NCBI GenBank assembly: GCA_021904315.1
Contig: CM038925.1
Coordinates: forward strand, 13,828,501 to 13,892,500
Source of the DNA: Sphagnum magellanicum
Lineage: Eukaryota; Streptophyta; Sphagnopsida; Sphagnales; Sphagnaceae
Direction: 5' to 3'
Length of the DNA stretch: 64,000 nt
Shown here one piece after another: positions 1-10,250 of the stretch. Position 1 is the stretch's first letter, and each line of letters begins with the position of its first letter. The notes beneath the pieces were generated by a model. It ran no database searches. It saw nothing but the letters and a program-made list of their open reading frames with translations, and was not told the origin of the DNA. Position numbers and translations under genes: made by a program.

Positions 1-245
1 TTTTTTTGTTTTGTGTTCTGTGTGATGATTGCTTCAAGGATCAATGCATTCAAAATAGAGGTCTCCACCTGTGTTTTGGAAATTTTCAGTTCAATTGTAA
101 TGATTTATTTTGATTTTCTTCTTATGAAGTTTGAAACATTGAGTTTTCAAGTCTTTTTACAATGCTGTGTTAAGATCTGATTCTTGAAGGAAAGTATGGA
201 GTCGTTTGTGCTTGCTTACTGTTAGTTTGTCTGTATTGTGTGCAG

Positions 246-956
246 TTTGCGCCAATGTATCATGACTATGTTCTATACAGTGATGGAAGCCAGGAAGCAC
301 CCCAGCTATACCGAGTGAGAACATTCGTTCCACTAGGACAAGAAATGGAGAGCTTGCGGAAATTGAGAAATCCATCCACCCTGAGTACCAAGCTGGAGAC
401 TAATTCCTGGTCAAATCCTGGAAGCTCATTGACGACCACCCCTTACAAAGAAACAGGCATGAGAATGTATGTTGAGGATTCCAGGAACTTGACGAGACAA
501 AGTACAGAACCCATTTCTGTTGAACACCTTCCACCTGCCTATGACTTGTCTCCATTAGATTCACCGAACGTGCAAAAGAGTGATTCACCCAAATTTGTCA
601 CCCAGCATCATCCCTCATTTGCTGCAAATGCAAGTTTCGACTCTGATTTTGACCCCAGAAGAAGGTACTATACAGCAGGATCAAGTTCTAAGATGCAACA
701 AGCTCGAGCACCTTTTTTTGAGAACCAAAACACTGTTTGGAGATTTGGGCAAGGGGCAGTGGGAAGCAGCCACCAGCTTGCAGAGCCGAAAGTGCGAGAA
801 ACCAACCACAAAAGTCGTTTGATTGATGATGCTGCTGCTGACGAGCTCATAAAGCTTACACATCGCAGGCCATCATCAGAGGAGGGATCATTGCTGGAAG
901 GCATAGACATAAGGGGAGAGAATGATGAATACACTGAAGGATTCATTCGACGGTGA
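246..956 (+). CDS. Terminal exon of a DUF300/TMEM184 (LAZ1/OST-alpha-like) membrane protein gene
   Basis: This is the last coding exon of a gene that begins outside the window. A pyrimidine-rich tract ending in TGCAG (241-245) is the acceptor, and the frame then runs 236 codons to TGA at 954-956. The exon opens with FAPMYHDYVLY and continues with YRVRTFVPLGQEM, which matches from memory the cytosolic tail just after the last membrane segment of plant DUF300/TMEM184 proteins of the At5g26740 type. The family consists of seven-span membrane proteins related to the organic-solute transporter alpha subunit; LAZ1 is involved in vacuole and brassinosteroid-receptor trafficking. All membrane segments would lie in missing upstream exons. 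The rest of the exon is a Ser/Pro-rich, probably disordered tail ending EGFIRR. Bases 1-245 are the end of the preceding intron. The family call is fairly firm; the exact orthologue is not. Confidence 0.75.
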   Translation, partial: FAPMYHDYVLYSDGSQEAPQLYRVRTFVPLGQEMESLRKLRNPSTLSTKLETNSWSNPGSSLTTTPYKETGMRMYVEDSRNLTRQSTEPISVEHLPPAYDLSPLDSPNVQKSDSPKFVTQHHPSFAANASFDSDFDPRRRYYTAGSSSKMQQARAPFFENQNTVWRFGQGAVGSSHQLAEPKVRETNHKSRLIDDAAADELIKLTHRRPSSEEGSLLEGIDIRGENDEYTEGFIRR

Positions 957-3622
957 TGTGAACAATCTTTCTCAGCTCCCATTCCTCAGAATGCAAACCA
1001 TATATTGCATGCAGACTTGATAGAACATTGATTGAGAAGATGACTTGTAATCTTTTATCTGAAGCTTCTCTAGAGTTTTATAGAACCAAAAGAACATGCT
1101 GTCCTTGCTTGCATTGGTAAACCTGTGAATTCAAACCTGGAGAGAGGATGATGTTAGGCTGTTGCAATTGGAAGGTAATCCTGGTTTTCCAGATTTATTC
1201 TCTCGCAACAACATATTGCACAATACAGATCTGTGGACATTCCACAACTGCTGCAATTATGTTGTGTTTCTCTTGATCATCAATCAAGCACTGGATTGCC
1301 ATTCTAATCAGCCTACGCATTGTGCTCAGTTTTGTTTCAGTCTGACAGTTCCTCCTGTAAGTGGGATCAGCAACAACAAACAGTCTCTGAGGATTTCCAA
1401 CCAGGTTTGCTCAGATTTATAACACCCAGGGTTCAGATCCCTGGCTTTGTCCTTTTGCTTGTTTGCTTTTCATTCAACTCCTTGCACATTGTCCTGCTTG
1501 CAGACTGCCTGTTCTTCCTTTCAACCCCCACCTTTCATTCCTGCCTGAGGGTTCCCCATTGCTACTAGATTTCAACTGTTTTTCTACTTGCAAAGCTTAC
1601 AAGAAACAGTCCAAATTGCATAACAATGAAGGAAAATGGTTCTCCTGTGTTTCACACACCAAAACCACAGGCCAGATATAGGTGAAGTGTCCATGCATGT
1701 CCAGTGCAAGGCAAAATCACAGACTGGAAAATCTGTCAGCCTGTTGGTCACTTTAATGTTATTGCCCCAGTGATTGCAGAAGAGAAGCTCTGCTGGATAA
1801 GGTGGAGTGGAGCTGAATTGCAAGGTCCTTTTGAATCTGCCATGGTCTTTTCACAAACTGATCCACTTCAGATGGTGTTGCACAGATTGACATGATGCAG
1901 CTTTGTATTCAACATCTGGGCATTGAGTCTCTAGTAGGCCTGTGAATGCAATTGCAAATCTGAACTATCTTGCTCTCTGTATCCTGGCTATTACCAACTG
2001 TAGAATGTCAGGTTTTTCTCTCACAACCAAGACCTGCACAAAAAGATCTTGCTGGAGAGAAGCAGCAATTTTATCACTCCTACTCTAACATGTGCATGGA
2101 GATGGGGTTGGGTGGCAGTGATTTCAGAGTTTGGTAATGGAGTACAGATCCTCAAATACTGCTCTGGGATGACAGCTGCTGGGCCCCTATCTTGTGTAAG
2201 AGTTCAACAATCTTCCCTGTCATTCCAACATCCACTGTAATAACAATTAGATCTACTTACAATTGAGATGCTACTTTGTGTTGAGAGCATAAGTTAGCTA
2301 CCAATAATATCACCATCTGTTGAGTGAATACCAGTGCAAGGTTATGATCCCACACTCATTTCATCCTTGTTGTGTTGTGTTTTGTTTTGGTTTGGTTTGG
2401 TTTAGTGGAAACTAACATGACATTTGTTTGGTTCACCTTGCATGTTTTTGTCGGGTTTTTCTTTACAATCTGCAATTACATTAATAAATTTGTTTTTCTT
2501 TTCTTGCAGCTGTTTTTCATTGTTTTATAGGTTTAGGGTTTCTGAATCTTTCGAATGTTCTTATCTTAGAAGGTCCATATCCTAAAGACTAGAACTCAAC
2601 TTTAGATGTTAAATAATTTGAAAATTATGTTGGATTTAATGTGTCCAACCTAAAGTTAGCTAAGTCCTGAGCGCAACTCACATTATATAATAGACAAACC
2701 CAGATGGACAAAATCAAAACCATGTTTGTCCATTTGTCTATGTTAATGCCATGTATGTCATCACATTACATTTGTAGTAAACTTTTACAATCTATCATTT
2801 GAAATAGGAGAACAAAAAACCCAACATTAAACCCTAAACATAATCAACCGATTAAATGGTATGGAAGTTCAAATAATATGATCCTTCGAGAATAATACAA
2901 TCATGGATGATTTGCACTTAGACCTGAATCCTGATCTATAATTCCTATTCCTTTTTGTACAATAACTATGTAAGACAAATGAATGAGAGAGATGATCAAG
3001 ACTTTGGTTTGGTGGATCAAGCATTTTTGGTGAATGACAGACAATGAAGCTTTTAACAACACCACATTGAACATATGCTACCTTTGTAAGTTGTCAAAAC
3101 AAGTAGCGCATAAATGTGATCAACACAAGCATCGAACTTTGAAGTTCTAAGAATTGATCATGAAGTGAAGAATTCAGGTTTGTTGAGATTTCAGGTACAA
3201 AAGAAAACGATTGGCTTGGTATTGCAAAATGAGCTTTGTGATCATCGGGTGGGTGACTAATCTCTCTACCTTGATATGCTCTTGAGGATCTTCATCTGAT
3301 CCATTGGAGATGCATCAATGCATATGTGTACATTTTTATTTTTTCTCATCTTTTTTCCCATTTTTGAGTTTGATTGTTGGAGATCATCATCTATTAAATC
3401 AGTTCAATTTCTGCAAGTATCAATTTCTGGATCTATAAGACTACTCTGCATGCAATAAAAAACAAAGATTTCAAGTCCACGCACAATGTAAGAAAGAAAT
3501 GCAAAGTGCCAAACATGTACAATGTTGATGAATCCTGAAAGGGCTTCCAAACTGACTTGAAGTGGAAGTGCTTTCAGGATGATGATGATGACGATGATGA
3601 TTATAAGGAGATCAAGAGTTGC
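957..3622. other. 3' flank and intergenic DNA, no gene seen
   Basis: The DUF300 gene's 3' untranslated region must begin here, but I cannot place its end. Only short frames without recognisable motifs are present. A TTTGG/TTTTG-rich run lies at about 2375-2405. A telobox-like aaaccctaaa occurs near 2829. No promoter, RNA gene or transposon could be supported. Confidence 0.5.
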
Positions 3623-3863
3623 ACAGAATTTCATGAAAATTTGATTCAATCATGCTGTATTTCTTGCCTGCCTGATTGATCTAAACTTTTTCTCACAGAA
3701 TTTCATGAAAAACTGATTCAATGGTGGCGTTTCTTGCCTGATTGCTTCTAAACTTTTCTCACGGAATTTCATCAAGGACTGATTCAATGATGGTCATGTT
3801 ATTCTTGCCTGATTGATCATAAACTTTCTTGCAGAGCTTCATGAACATTCTGATTCAATGATG
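3623..3863. repeat. Tandem repeat, four diverged copies of about 66-73 bp
   Basis: Copies begin near 3623, 3696, 3762 and 3832. Each carries a variant of cAGAATTTCATGAAaa, then ctGATTCAATgatg, then TTCTTGCCTGATTGATc and taaACTTTctc. The copies differ by substitutions and small indels, so the array is old. It lies downstream of the 3' end of the minus-strand gene at 4669-6399. Confidence 0.75.
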
Positions 3864-4668
3864 AAATTGCTTGCTTTTTTTCAGTTTTCGAGGAGTCACC
3901 TGCCATGTCATGTTGACATGGTGGGTAGTAGAAGTAGTAGTCATAGTAGTACTCTTGAACACTTGATGCTGTGAGTGACTCCTTGACAGAAAGAATTTTC
4001 ACATGTTGCAATTATAATAACCTGGCAACAGCAGCACTTTCAAGTCACATTGTATCTCTGCTGCAACACAGAGGGAGACACCCATTGCCCATCACCACCG
4101 AGCTCGAGGTCAGGTTTGGAACACAAAGTTTGAAAACAACATCCCAGATGCACAAGAAATGAGAGTAAAAATATAACAGAACTGCAAATTTACCCAAAGC
4201 TTCTTCATCATCTCTCGGCCTGGTCTCTAGAGTTGAAAAGAGGGAGCAAGAAATATATATTCATACCTTGCAGGCTGCAGCCACAGCAGGAGCAGCAGCT
4301 GATAGTAGTCTCTTGCTTTTACTCCAGAAAACTTGCAACAAAGTTCTGCAAAAATCTTTGAGCTTGGCAGATCACTTGAAGGAAGAATTTTGCAAGAAAA
4401 ATCATGCAATCTTGGAGGAATCCTGAGGCCTGCTTGGAAGAATTTCCTTGCCATTTTCCTTGCTTCTTTCCTTTGCTTCAACAAAACCAGGAAGATTTTG
4501 CAGCTGCCTCAAAGAGACATCCAATCCTCTACAGAGATCCTTGCACTTTCTTCAAGTCCAAGTGCAAGACTTGCAAGATTGCAGTGATCATCAGGGCAGT
4601 GGATCAGCTGGTAGGTGTCAGTAATATATTCCAAGCTCCTCCTCCTCAGCTGCAGTCACAAATGATCT
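3864..4668. other. 3' flank of the MGC-motif gene, no gene seen
   Basis: This interval lies between the minisatellite and the stop codon of the minus-strand gene. It probably contains that gene's 3' untranslated region. Several short overlapping frames exist on both strands but have no family resemblance. A short GTAGTAGAAGTAGTAG run is present near 3923-3945. Confidence 0.4.
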
Positions 4669-6399
4669 TCACAAGCTGCTTGCTTCTCTTGGAGAATTCT
4701 GGGATGGTGAAGAACCAGCTTCTTCTTCTTCAACAAGCGTTGCAAGCTCATCAATGGAGATACCCATTCTCTGAAGGATAAATTTTACGTGGGTGCAGTC
4801 TTGGAAGATCTTTGTGATTCCCTGTGCTATGGCGCCGCTGGTAATTGCAGTGCTGCTGGCGTAGAGAGGAGCAAGCTTTTGTTCATCACCTTCTTGCCAG
4901 AAGAAGTCTTCTTCTTCCCATGAACCTGGCTGCTCCGGTTTCATGACTACTGTTGCTCCTTCCTGCTGCAGCTTCTTCCCTGCACCACAATCTTGGATGA
5001 TTTTGTTTCGTTTTGTTGTTGTTGTAGTAGTTGTTGTGTCTGCAGCTCCTGGGAGCTGCAGTAGCAGAGCTTGATCAGAATGGTATTTTGCAGCTTCCGA
5101 GTTTTCTTCTCCATCCTCACTCTTGTTCCCGACTTTGCAGTACCACTCCTCCTTCTCCTCCTCCTTGCTGTTGTTCAAGAACTGTTCCAGTTCTCGTTCA
5201 AACGCTTCCAAGAGGCCGTCAGACTCATGGATTGTGCATTCCAGCTCCTCCGTCCAGAAGTGATCTTCACGAGTAGCTGAGCTCTGACGATTTGTCTCCA
5301 GCTCTTTGCCAATGGAAGAAGATTCTGAAGCTTTTGCAGCAGCTGTAGTAGAGTCAGACTCGGCTGGAACCAGCTTTGGTGGTTGCAGCTTTACTGGGTA
5401 TCGAGGAGGTTTACTCAAGCCCGGCCGAACACTTGCAGCTGCTGCCTTTGATGCAGCAGCTTGTCGAGCATCAGCTCCAGGCGACGTAGAAGCTGGAGAT
5501 GGTTTGAGCTTGGTAGAACCTCCTCCTGCTGCTGGTGCTGGTGCTGCTGTCAATGGGTTCGTCCCTTGATCATGTCGATGATCAGATGGTTTCTTCTCTT
5601 CACACTCCACCACCATTTGCAGAAGTGCTTCCTCCGCCGGAGAAGATTCAACCGGAGGAGAAATTCCAAGGTCCTGATCTGAAAAATCAGCAGCAGCAGC
5701 AGACCACTCTGACATATCTTCTTCTTCTTCTCCTCCTCCTTCTTCGAGCCCATCCATAAGCTCCGACAAATTGATACTTTCAGCAGGCATCTCCACTTCT
5801 TCGTCGACTTCAGACGCAAGAAGAAGCTTTGGGTTCTTCTTCTTCTTCTTCTTCTTCTTCATCGTCATCTTCACCAAATCTACCGCGGGTACTATGTCAA
5901 AATTCTTGACCAAGTAGTTCTCATCAGCAGATGACATTCTTTCATCAGTAACAAGGTCTGTGGCACTTGCTTGACATGAAGCTGTTGACGGAACCTGAAG
6001 AATCCCCCCACCATTCTCCACTTGCTTTTCTGCCAGACGTTGATGATGTAGTAGAGATTGTTGTTGTTGATGTTGTTGCAGAGATTGTTGTTGTTGATGA
6101 TGATCCATTGTGAGGAGGCCATAAGAGCTGGATGTGAGGACGACCACATGATAGCTGCTGCTGCAACTACTAGTATTGTCTACAACGCCGGGGCTCTTGA
6201 CGTTGCTGTTCTTGTTGTTGCTGTTGTTGTTATCACCACGGCGATGGTGATGATGCCGCAACGAAAGCGATGTGGTACTCGCGCTACGACCCAATTTTGC
6301 ATACACCGAGGATCCACCTGCAATCTTGCTGCTCAAGTACTGCACGTGATGATGCGGCTGCGTCTGATCTAACACATTCTTTGATGGTGAGCACCCCAT
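4669..6399 (-). CDS. Putative N-myristoylated low-complexity protein (MGC motif), function unknown
   Basis: A single uninterrupted frame encodes 576 residues. I chose the ATG at 6397-6399 because it yields MGCSPSK, a classic N-myristoylation (Gly2) plus palmitoylation (Cys3) signal; the frame extends only four codons further upstream without another ATG. Low-complexity blocks follow in order: His-rich segments near residues 17 and 50, an Asn run, a Gln/His tract around 100-125, a Lys run near 180-190, an acidic segment around 200-235, then Ala/Pro/Ser-rich sequence. More ordered, protein-like segments are LLEAFERELEQFLNN in the second half, acidic-aromatic EEEDFFWQEGDE, and near the C-terminus HVKFILQRMGISIDEL. 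Its length, its amphipathic C-terminal segment and the MGC start argue for a real gene, probably attached to the plasma membrane. I do not recognise the family. A short downstream exon is possible but not needed. Confidence 0.6.
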   Translation of the reverse strand: MGCSPSKNVLDQTQPHHHVQYLSSKIAGGSSVYAKLGRSASTTSLSLRHHHHRRGDNNNSNNKNSNVKSPGVVDNTSSCSSSYHVVVLTSSSYGLLTMDHHQQQQSLQQHQQQQSLLHHQRLAEKQVENGGGILQVPSTASCQASATDLVTDERMSSADENYLVKNFDIVPAVDLVKMTMKKKKKKKKNPKLLLASEVDEEVEMPAESINLSELMDGLEEGGGEEEEDMSEWSAAAADFSDQDLGISPPVESSPAEEALLQMVVECEEKKPSDHRHDQGTNPLTAAPAPAAGGGSTKLKPSPASTSPGADARQAAASKAAAASVRPGLSKPPRYPVKLQPPKLVPAESDSTTAAAKASESSSIGKELETNRQSSATREDHFWTEELECTIHESDGLLEAFERELEQFLNNSKEEEKEEWYCKVGNKSEDGEENSEAAKYHSDQALLLQLPGAADTTTTTTTTKRNKIIQDCGAGKKLQQEGATVVMKPEQPGSWEEEDFFWQEGDEQKLAPLYASSTAITSGAIAQGITKIFQDCTHVKFILQRMGISIDELATLVEEEEAGSSPSQNSPREASSL

Positions 6400-6504
6400 C
6401 GCAGACTCCAATACTCAAAACCCTTGACAAAGTTGTAGATCCTTCTTCAAAACACACAGAAATCAAAATCCCCCACCAAGCTCTAGTCCTTTCCCTCCTC
6501 TACT

Positions 6505-6506
<2 letters not shown>

Positions 6507-6552
<46 letters not shown>

Positions 6553-6810
6553 TCAATTGCAAAAAAATTCCTCTCTCTCTCTCTCTCCCTCAAATCTCAA
6601 TTCAAAAAAACTTTCCTCTCTCGCTCTCTCTCAAATCTCAACTCCAAAAAACTTTCCTCTCTCTTTCTCTCTCTCTCAAATCTCAACTCTAAAAAACTCT
6701 CCTCTCTCTCTCTCTCTCTCAAATCTCAACTCCAAAAAACTCTCCTCTCTTTCTCTTCCAAATCTCAATTCCAATAGACTTTCCTCTCTCTCTCTCTCTC
6801 TTAAGTCTCT
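6507..6810. repeat. CT/GA microsatellite followed by a six-copy ~42-bp minisatellite
   Basis: A pure CT run (about 6507-6547) is followed by six copies of a unit made of a variable CT tract plus AAATCTCAAnTCCAAAAAACTyTC. It begins about 110 bp upstream of the ATG of the minus-strand MGC gene, so on that gene's strand it is a GA-rich promoter or leader. GA repeats near plant promoters can bind BPC/GAGA factors; that role here is inference. Confidence 0.8.
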
Positions 6811-8180
6811 CTCCTCCCTTGTGTGTTGTGTGTTATAGTAGCGTTTTTTTTGGTTGCCATGAAGTTTGACAAAATTTTACATTGATTTTCACAGAAGTCT
6901 TGTGCCTCCTTGGGTGAAGTCTTATGTCAAATACCGAGTTTTTCTTTCACAGAAGCCTCGTGCCTTTGGTGAAGGCTGATGTTGAATGCCGAGTTTTTTT
7001 TTTTTTTCCTTCTTTGGGGGTTACCGAGTCACTCCTCCACTTTGTGGAAGATCCTAAATACCCCTTAACATGCTTTGTCGAAGGGACAGTGTGTCTTGCA
7101 TAAGATAATTTCCTTGCAACTTCAAATTGTCGGATACGTGATCAGCAACCAGCACCTATCAGGGTGAAATATAAAACAGAAAAAAAAATGTTAAAAGTTA
7201 GCGACTTTTTAGGGTTTCTATTGTCACATATTTAACCCATAAAAGGCTAAATCTGGGGGTACGTAATCATTACCAAAAAAGTCCTAAATATATTATATTT
7301 TTTCATAGATCTATGCATGTATTAATATCAAATGTGTTGTTGAATTTTAAGAATATAGTGTAAAGAATACAAGCTATAAAAATTTCAAAAAATTTCATAA
7401 AATCTATGAGCAAAATTGGGCATTTGGAATCCATCAATCTAAAAAGGGATAACCATTGCTCAAAGCTATGGTAAAACTTTGAACATTAAAAAAAAGAAAA
7501 AAAGAAAAAAAACATTGAGTCATTATCCATATAACTAAGCATAATATCAAGGGGTGTCTCACAATATGGCCTTGCCATTTACATTAAAAATCTTAAGGCA
7601 AAAGAAGAATTATGGATACTCAAATATTTCACCATGCAAAAACATAATCTTCAAGAAAAATCCTCTAAAAGAAACCAAAATCCTTCAAGATACTATGACT
7701 TTATAAGTAATCCCAAGTTTCAACACAAGCCAAAATATCATCTTTCAAAAAATCCTCATATTAAAAAAAAATAAGACCTATTATTATTATTACCTAGGGA
7801 CCAAAATCCCTTAAGCTACTATACTCTATAATGAATCTAAACACTAACAATATCCTTGCCTTGGTATATAGGCACGGCCAACAAAGGATTCAATCTTGAC
7901 TACTATATCTCATGCTTAAAATTCATGCTTATGGGTGTGGAATGAGTTTGATTCAATGTGTTCAATGAATGAATGAGAATAGCATAATTTAGTAGTCCAT
8001 GAAATTTTCTGTAGTTAACAAAACCGCCCTCCTTAAATCTATGTGGATGTGCTCCATCCGCACACCATTTGAAAATATTTTCTTTTCAAAAAAGGCAGAT
8101 CTGGCCTTATAGACATTTTTAAGGGTTAAAAAATTTATTAAAATTATTTTTATTAGAAGTCGTGACATGAGGTGCAAGCC
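6811..8180. other. AT-rich intergenic DNA, no gene seen
   Basis: Two related phrases recur near 6888-6945 and 6950-7000 (variants of cagaAGyCTyGTGCC and ATGCCGAGTTTTT), a short degenerate duplication. The rest is AT-rich with no coding signal or recognisable transposon. Confidence 0.4.
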
Positions 8181-8208
8181 TATATATATATATATATATA
8201 TATATATA
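8181..8208. repeat. (TA)n microsatellite
   Basis: An uninterrupted TA dinucleotide run of about 28 bases. Confidence 0.95.
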
Positions 8209-8268
8209 CCAGGCCAACACAAATTCGGGAAACCGTGTGCACAATGTGATTTTTTGTACATTGGTTCA

Positions 8269-8371
8269 CATGCCTACAACAAAGTGGAACAAGTAGTGTG
8301 AGAACAAGTGGAACAATAGCCTACCTACACTTGTACTCACTCTACGGTTACACTTTTATGTTGTAGGTATC
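8269..8371. other. Imperfect foldback (hairpin) with ~40-nt arms
   Basis: The left arm, 8269-8308, pairs with the reverse complement of the right arm, 8330-8371. Shared cores are ACCTACAACA/GCCTACAACA, AAGTG, GTGAG and ACAAG, with a loop of about 21 nt. Roughly three quarters of arm positions match by eye. It could be a small foldback MITE or a precursor-miRNA-like hairpin. No flanking target-site duplication was found. Confidence 0.5.
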
Positions 8372-8445
8372 TCAATCTTGAGACCCACTTTGGTGCGAGG
8401 CAGTTTTGGGTTGCCCTTTTTCCTTTTATTTCACTGGCAAAATGT

Positions 8446-8446
<1 letters not shown>

Positions 8447-8487
<41 letters not shown>
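8447..8487. repeat. Poly(A) tract, about 41 nt
   Basis: A homopolymer A run. No LINE or SINE body was recognised upstream, so it is recorded only as a simple repeat. Confidence 0.95.
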
Positions 8488-8488
<1 letters not shown>

Positions 8489-9195
8489 CAAAAATTCCCC
8501 AAATGAAGTGATCTTGGAGATTGTACATAAGTGGAAATCCAAGTAAAAATCATAAGATTTTTATATTTTCTTTTCAGAAGTGTAACCAAAAAATATAAAT
8601 GAATGATTAAAATTTTGTACTTCATATCTTGTTGATAGCCCTATTTGGCTAAATCTTTCTAAAGATGATGTCCATTTTTTTCTACATCTTTGTATGGATG
8701 ATTGTCAATTTGGCTACAAAAAAAAAAATCCTAAAAAGGTTGGTCTCAAAATCTCGAAATTAAGAAACATCTCTTGATGACTTTTTTGTGAGGATTTTGG
8801 GTTGGTTACTACAAGACCCCCCCCAAACCCGAACCCCACCCCCCTCCACACCCACACTAGGGCATGAAAACACCGTGGTCCCCAAGGCATTAGGTTACAA
8901 TACACTTCTGATTTTGGATCATTTTTTTGTCCGTGTCCATGTGTGTGCGCGTGTTGACATTCAATTGTTACACACACCACATTTACAAGTTTCAAATGTG
9001 GATGTATCATGCTCACCGAGTTCATATGTGCCCTACTTTGAACATGATAAATTACTCATTTTTTTTCTATAGACCATGTTTTCCAACTTTTCAAAGTAGA
9101 ATGGCACCATTCATGTGTTTACGATTTTTCAATACACGTGAAATTTTTCAATACATGTGAAACCGGAGGGGAAGGGAGGAATAGGATCTTCTCCT
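8488..9195. other. Intergenic DNA, no gene seen
   Basis: This interval holds a short C-rich stretch (about 8816-8855) and AT-rich unique sequence. Nothing with coding or RNA signal was found. Confidence 0.4.
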
Positions 9196-9368
9196 CTTTT
9201 TGGGCCTATTGGGTGGGAGTCGGATGTCACGTTAGTGCTTATTTTGTCCCTCAACGTTCAAAAGTCTTTTTGGGCCTATTTGGTGTGAGTTCAATGCCGT
9301 ATTAGTTCTTGTTCGTTTCCCAACGGTCAAAAGTCTTGTTGAGCCCATTGGGTGTGAGTTCAATGCCT
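9196..9368. repeat. Tandem repeat, 2.5 copies of about 70 bp
   Basis: Copies start at about 9196, 9266 and 9335. Each begins CTTTTTGGGCCTATTgGGTG or a close variant and ends CAACGkTCAAAAGT. Spacing is 70 and 69 bp. Confidence 0.8.
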
Positions 9369-9999
9369 TTTTTTGGTATGGTCTTGTCTTTTTCTTCTCG
9401 AGGTAATCAAAAGTCCTTTATTAATGTATTATAAACAAAAATGCAATGCAATGCAATTTTTTATTATCCTAGATCCCATGTTGCTATTCTAACACTCAAA
9501 TGAGATTTTGATATTTGGAGAGCTTTGGTAGGAAACCGTTTGTAGGCTTGTGTTGTTGAGAAGGTAGCCAAATTCAATCTCCTTCTGAAGAATTTCTTTC
9601 CTCTTGAGGCCATGTCTTGTCCTAGACCCTCCCCCCACATGAACTTGTCTTGGGCCCCTTTATAGCCTAGCTTCATTGGGAACAAGTCATGGGAACAAGT
9701 GTTTAGTTTTGTTCAATAGTTTTTTTGTTCATGTATACTACGTCCAAAAACACCATCCATGAAAGCCTAGTAGCATAATGAATTTTGGCTTGCACTCTCA
9801 ACTTAACCTGGTGACTTGAAATTGGGTGCAATAGCACTTGAATAATTTTGTAATTTGAATTTTATATAAACAAGCTCGACTTGCCTGGGTCTAAACCTCA
9901 TGCACGGAATCATAACCCTTCAAAGTAAGTACTAACTTGACTGATCGGATTCTAGAAACATTTAATGTCATTACATTTTTTGGCTTCCACAAGGTGGGG
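9369..9999. other. Intergenic DNA, no gene seen
   Basis: Unique-looking sequence with a tiny tGCAA repeat near 9440-9460. No gene or element could be supported. Confidence 0.35.
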
Positions 10000-10250
10000 T
10001 TCTAGGACATGATGGCATGTGGCCCAATATAGAATGACCTTAGGCTAGGCGTGGTTGGGACAATGTGGCCCTAAGTTCATGACAATGTGGCATGGGACCA
10101 ACACACAATGACCCTAGACTACTTGGGGGCTAGGATATGGTGGCTTGGACTTTGGGACATGGTGTCATGGGGCCCAAGGCAAAATGACCTTAAGCTACCC
10201 CCAGAGTTTGGACAAGGAGTCCCGGGGCTTGGGACATGGTGCCCTCTTGC
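10000..10250. repeat. Degenerate G-rich minisatellite, about three copies of ~76 bp
   Basis: Copies near 10010, 10083 and 10165 share the pattern GGACATGrTGgCATG, then ggCCcAAgayAgAATGACCyTAgGCTA. A partial fourth piece starts near 10228. Divergence is high, so the period is only approximate. Confidence 0.55.

Noticed and set aside
1425-1450. GGTTCAGATCC resembling a tRNA B box
   Set aside because: No matching A box or acceptor stem at the right distance.
4227-4484. Minus frame containing ARDYYQLL, superficially like the RAESRDYYK segment of the AP2-like gene
   Set aside because: Similarity limited to a few residues, with no surrounding domain.
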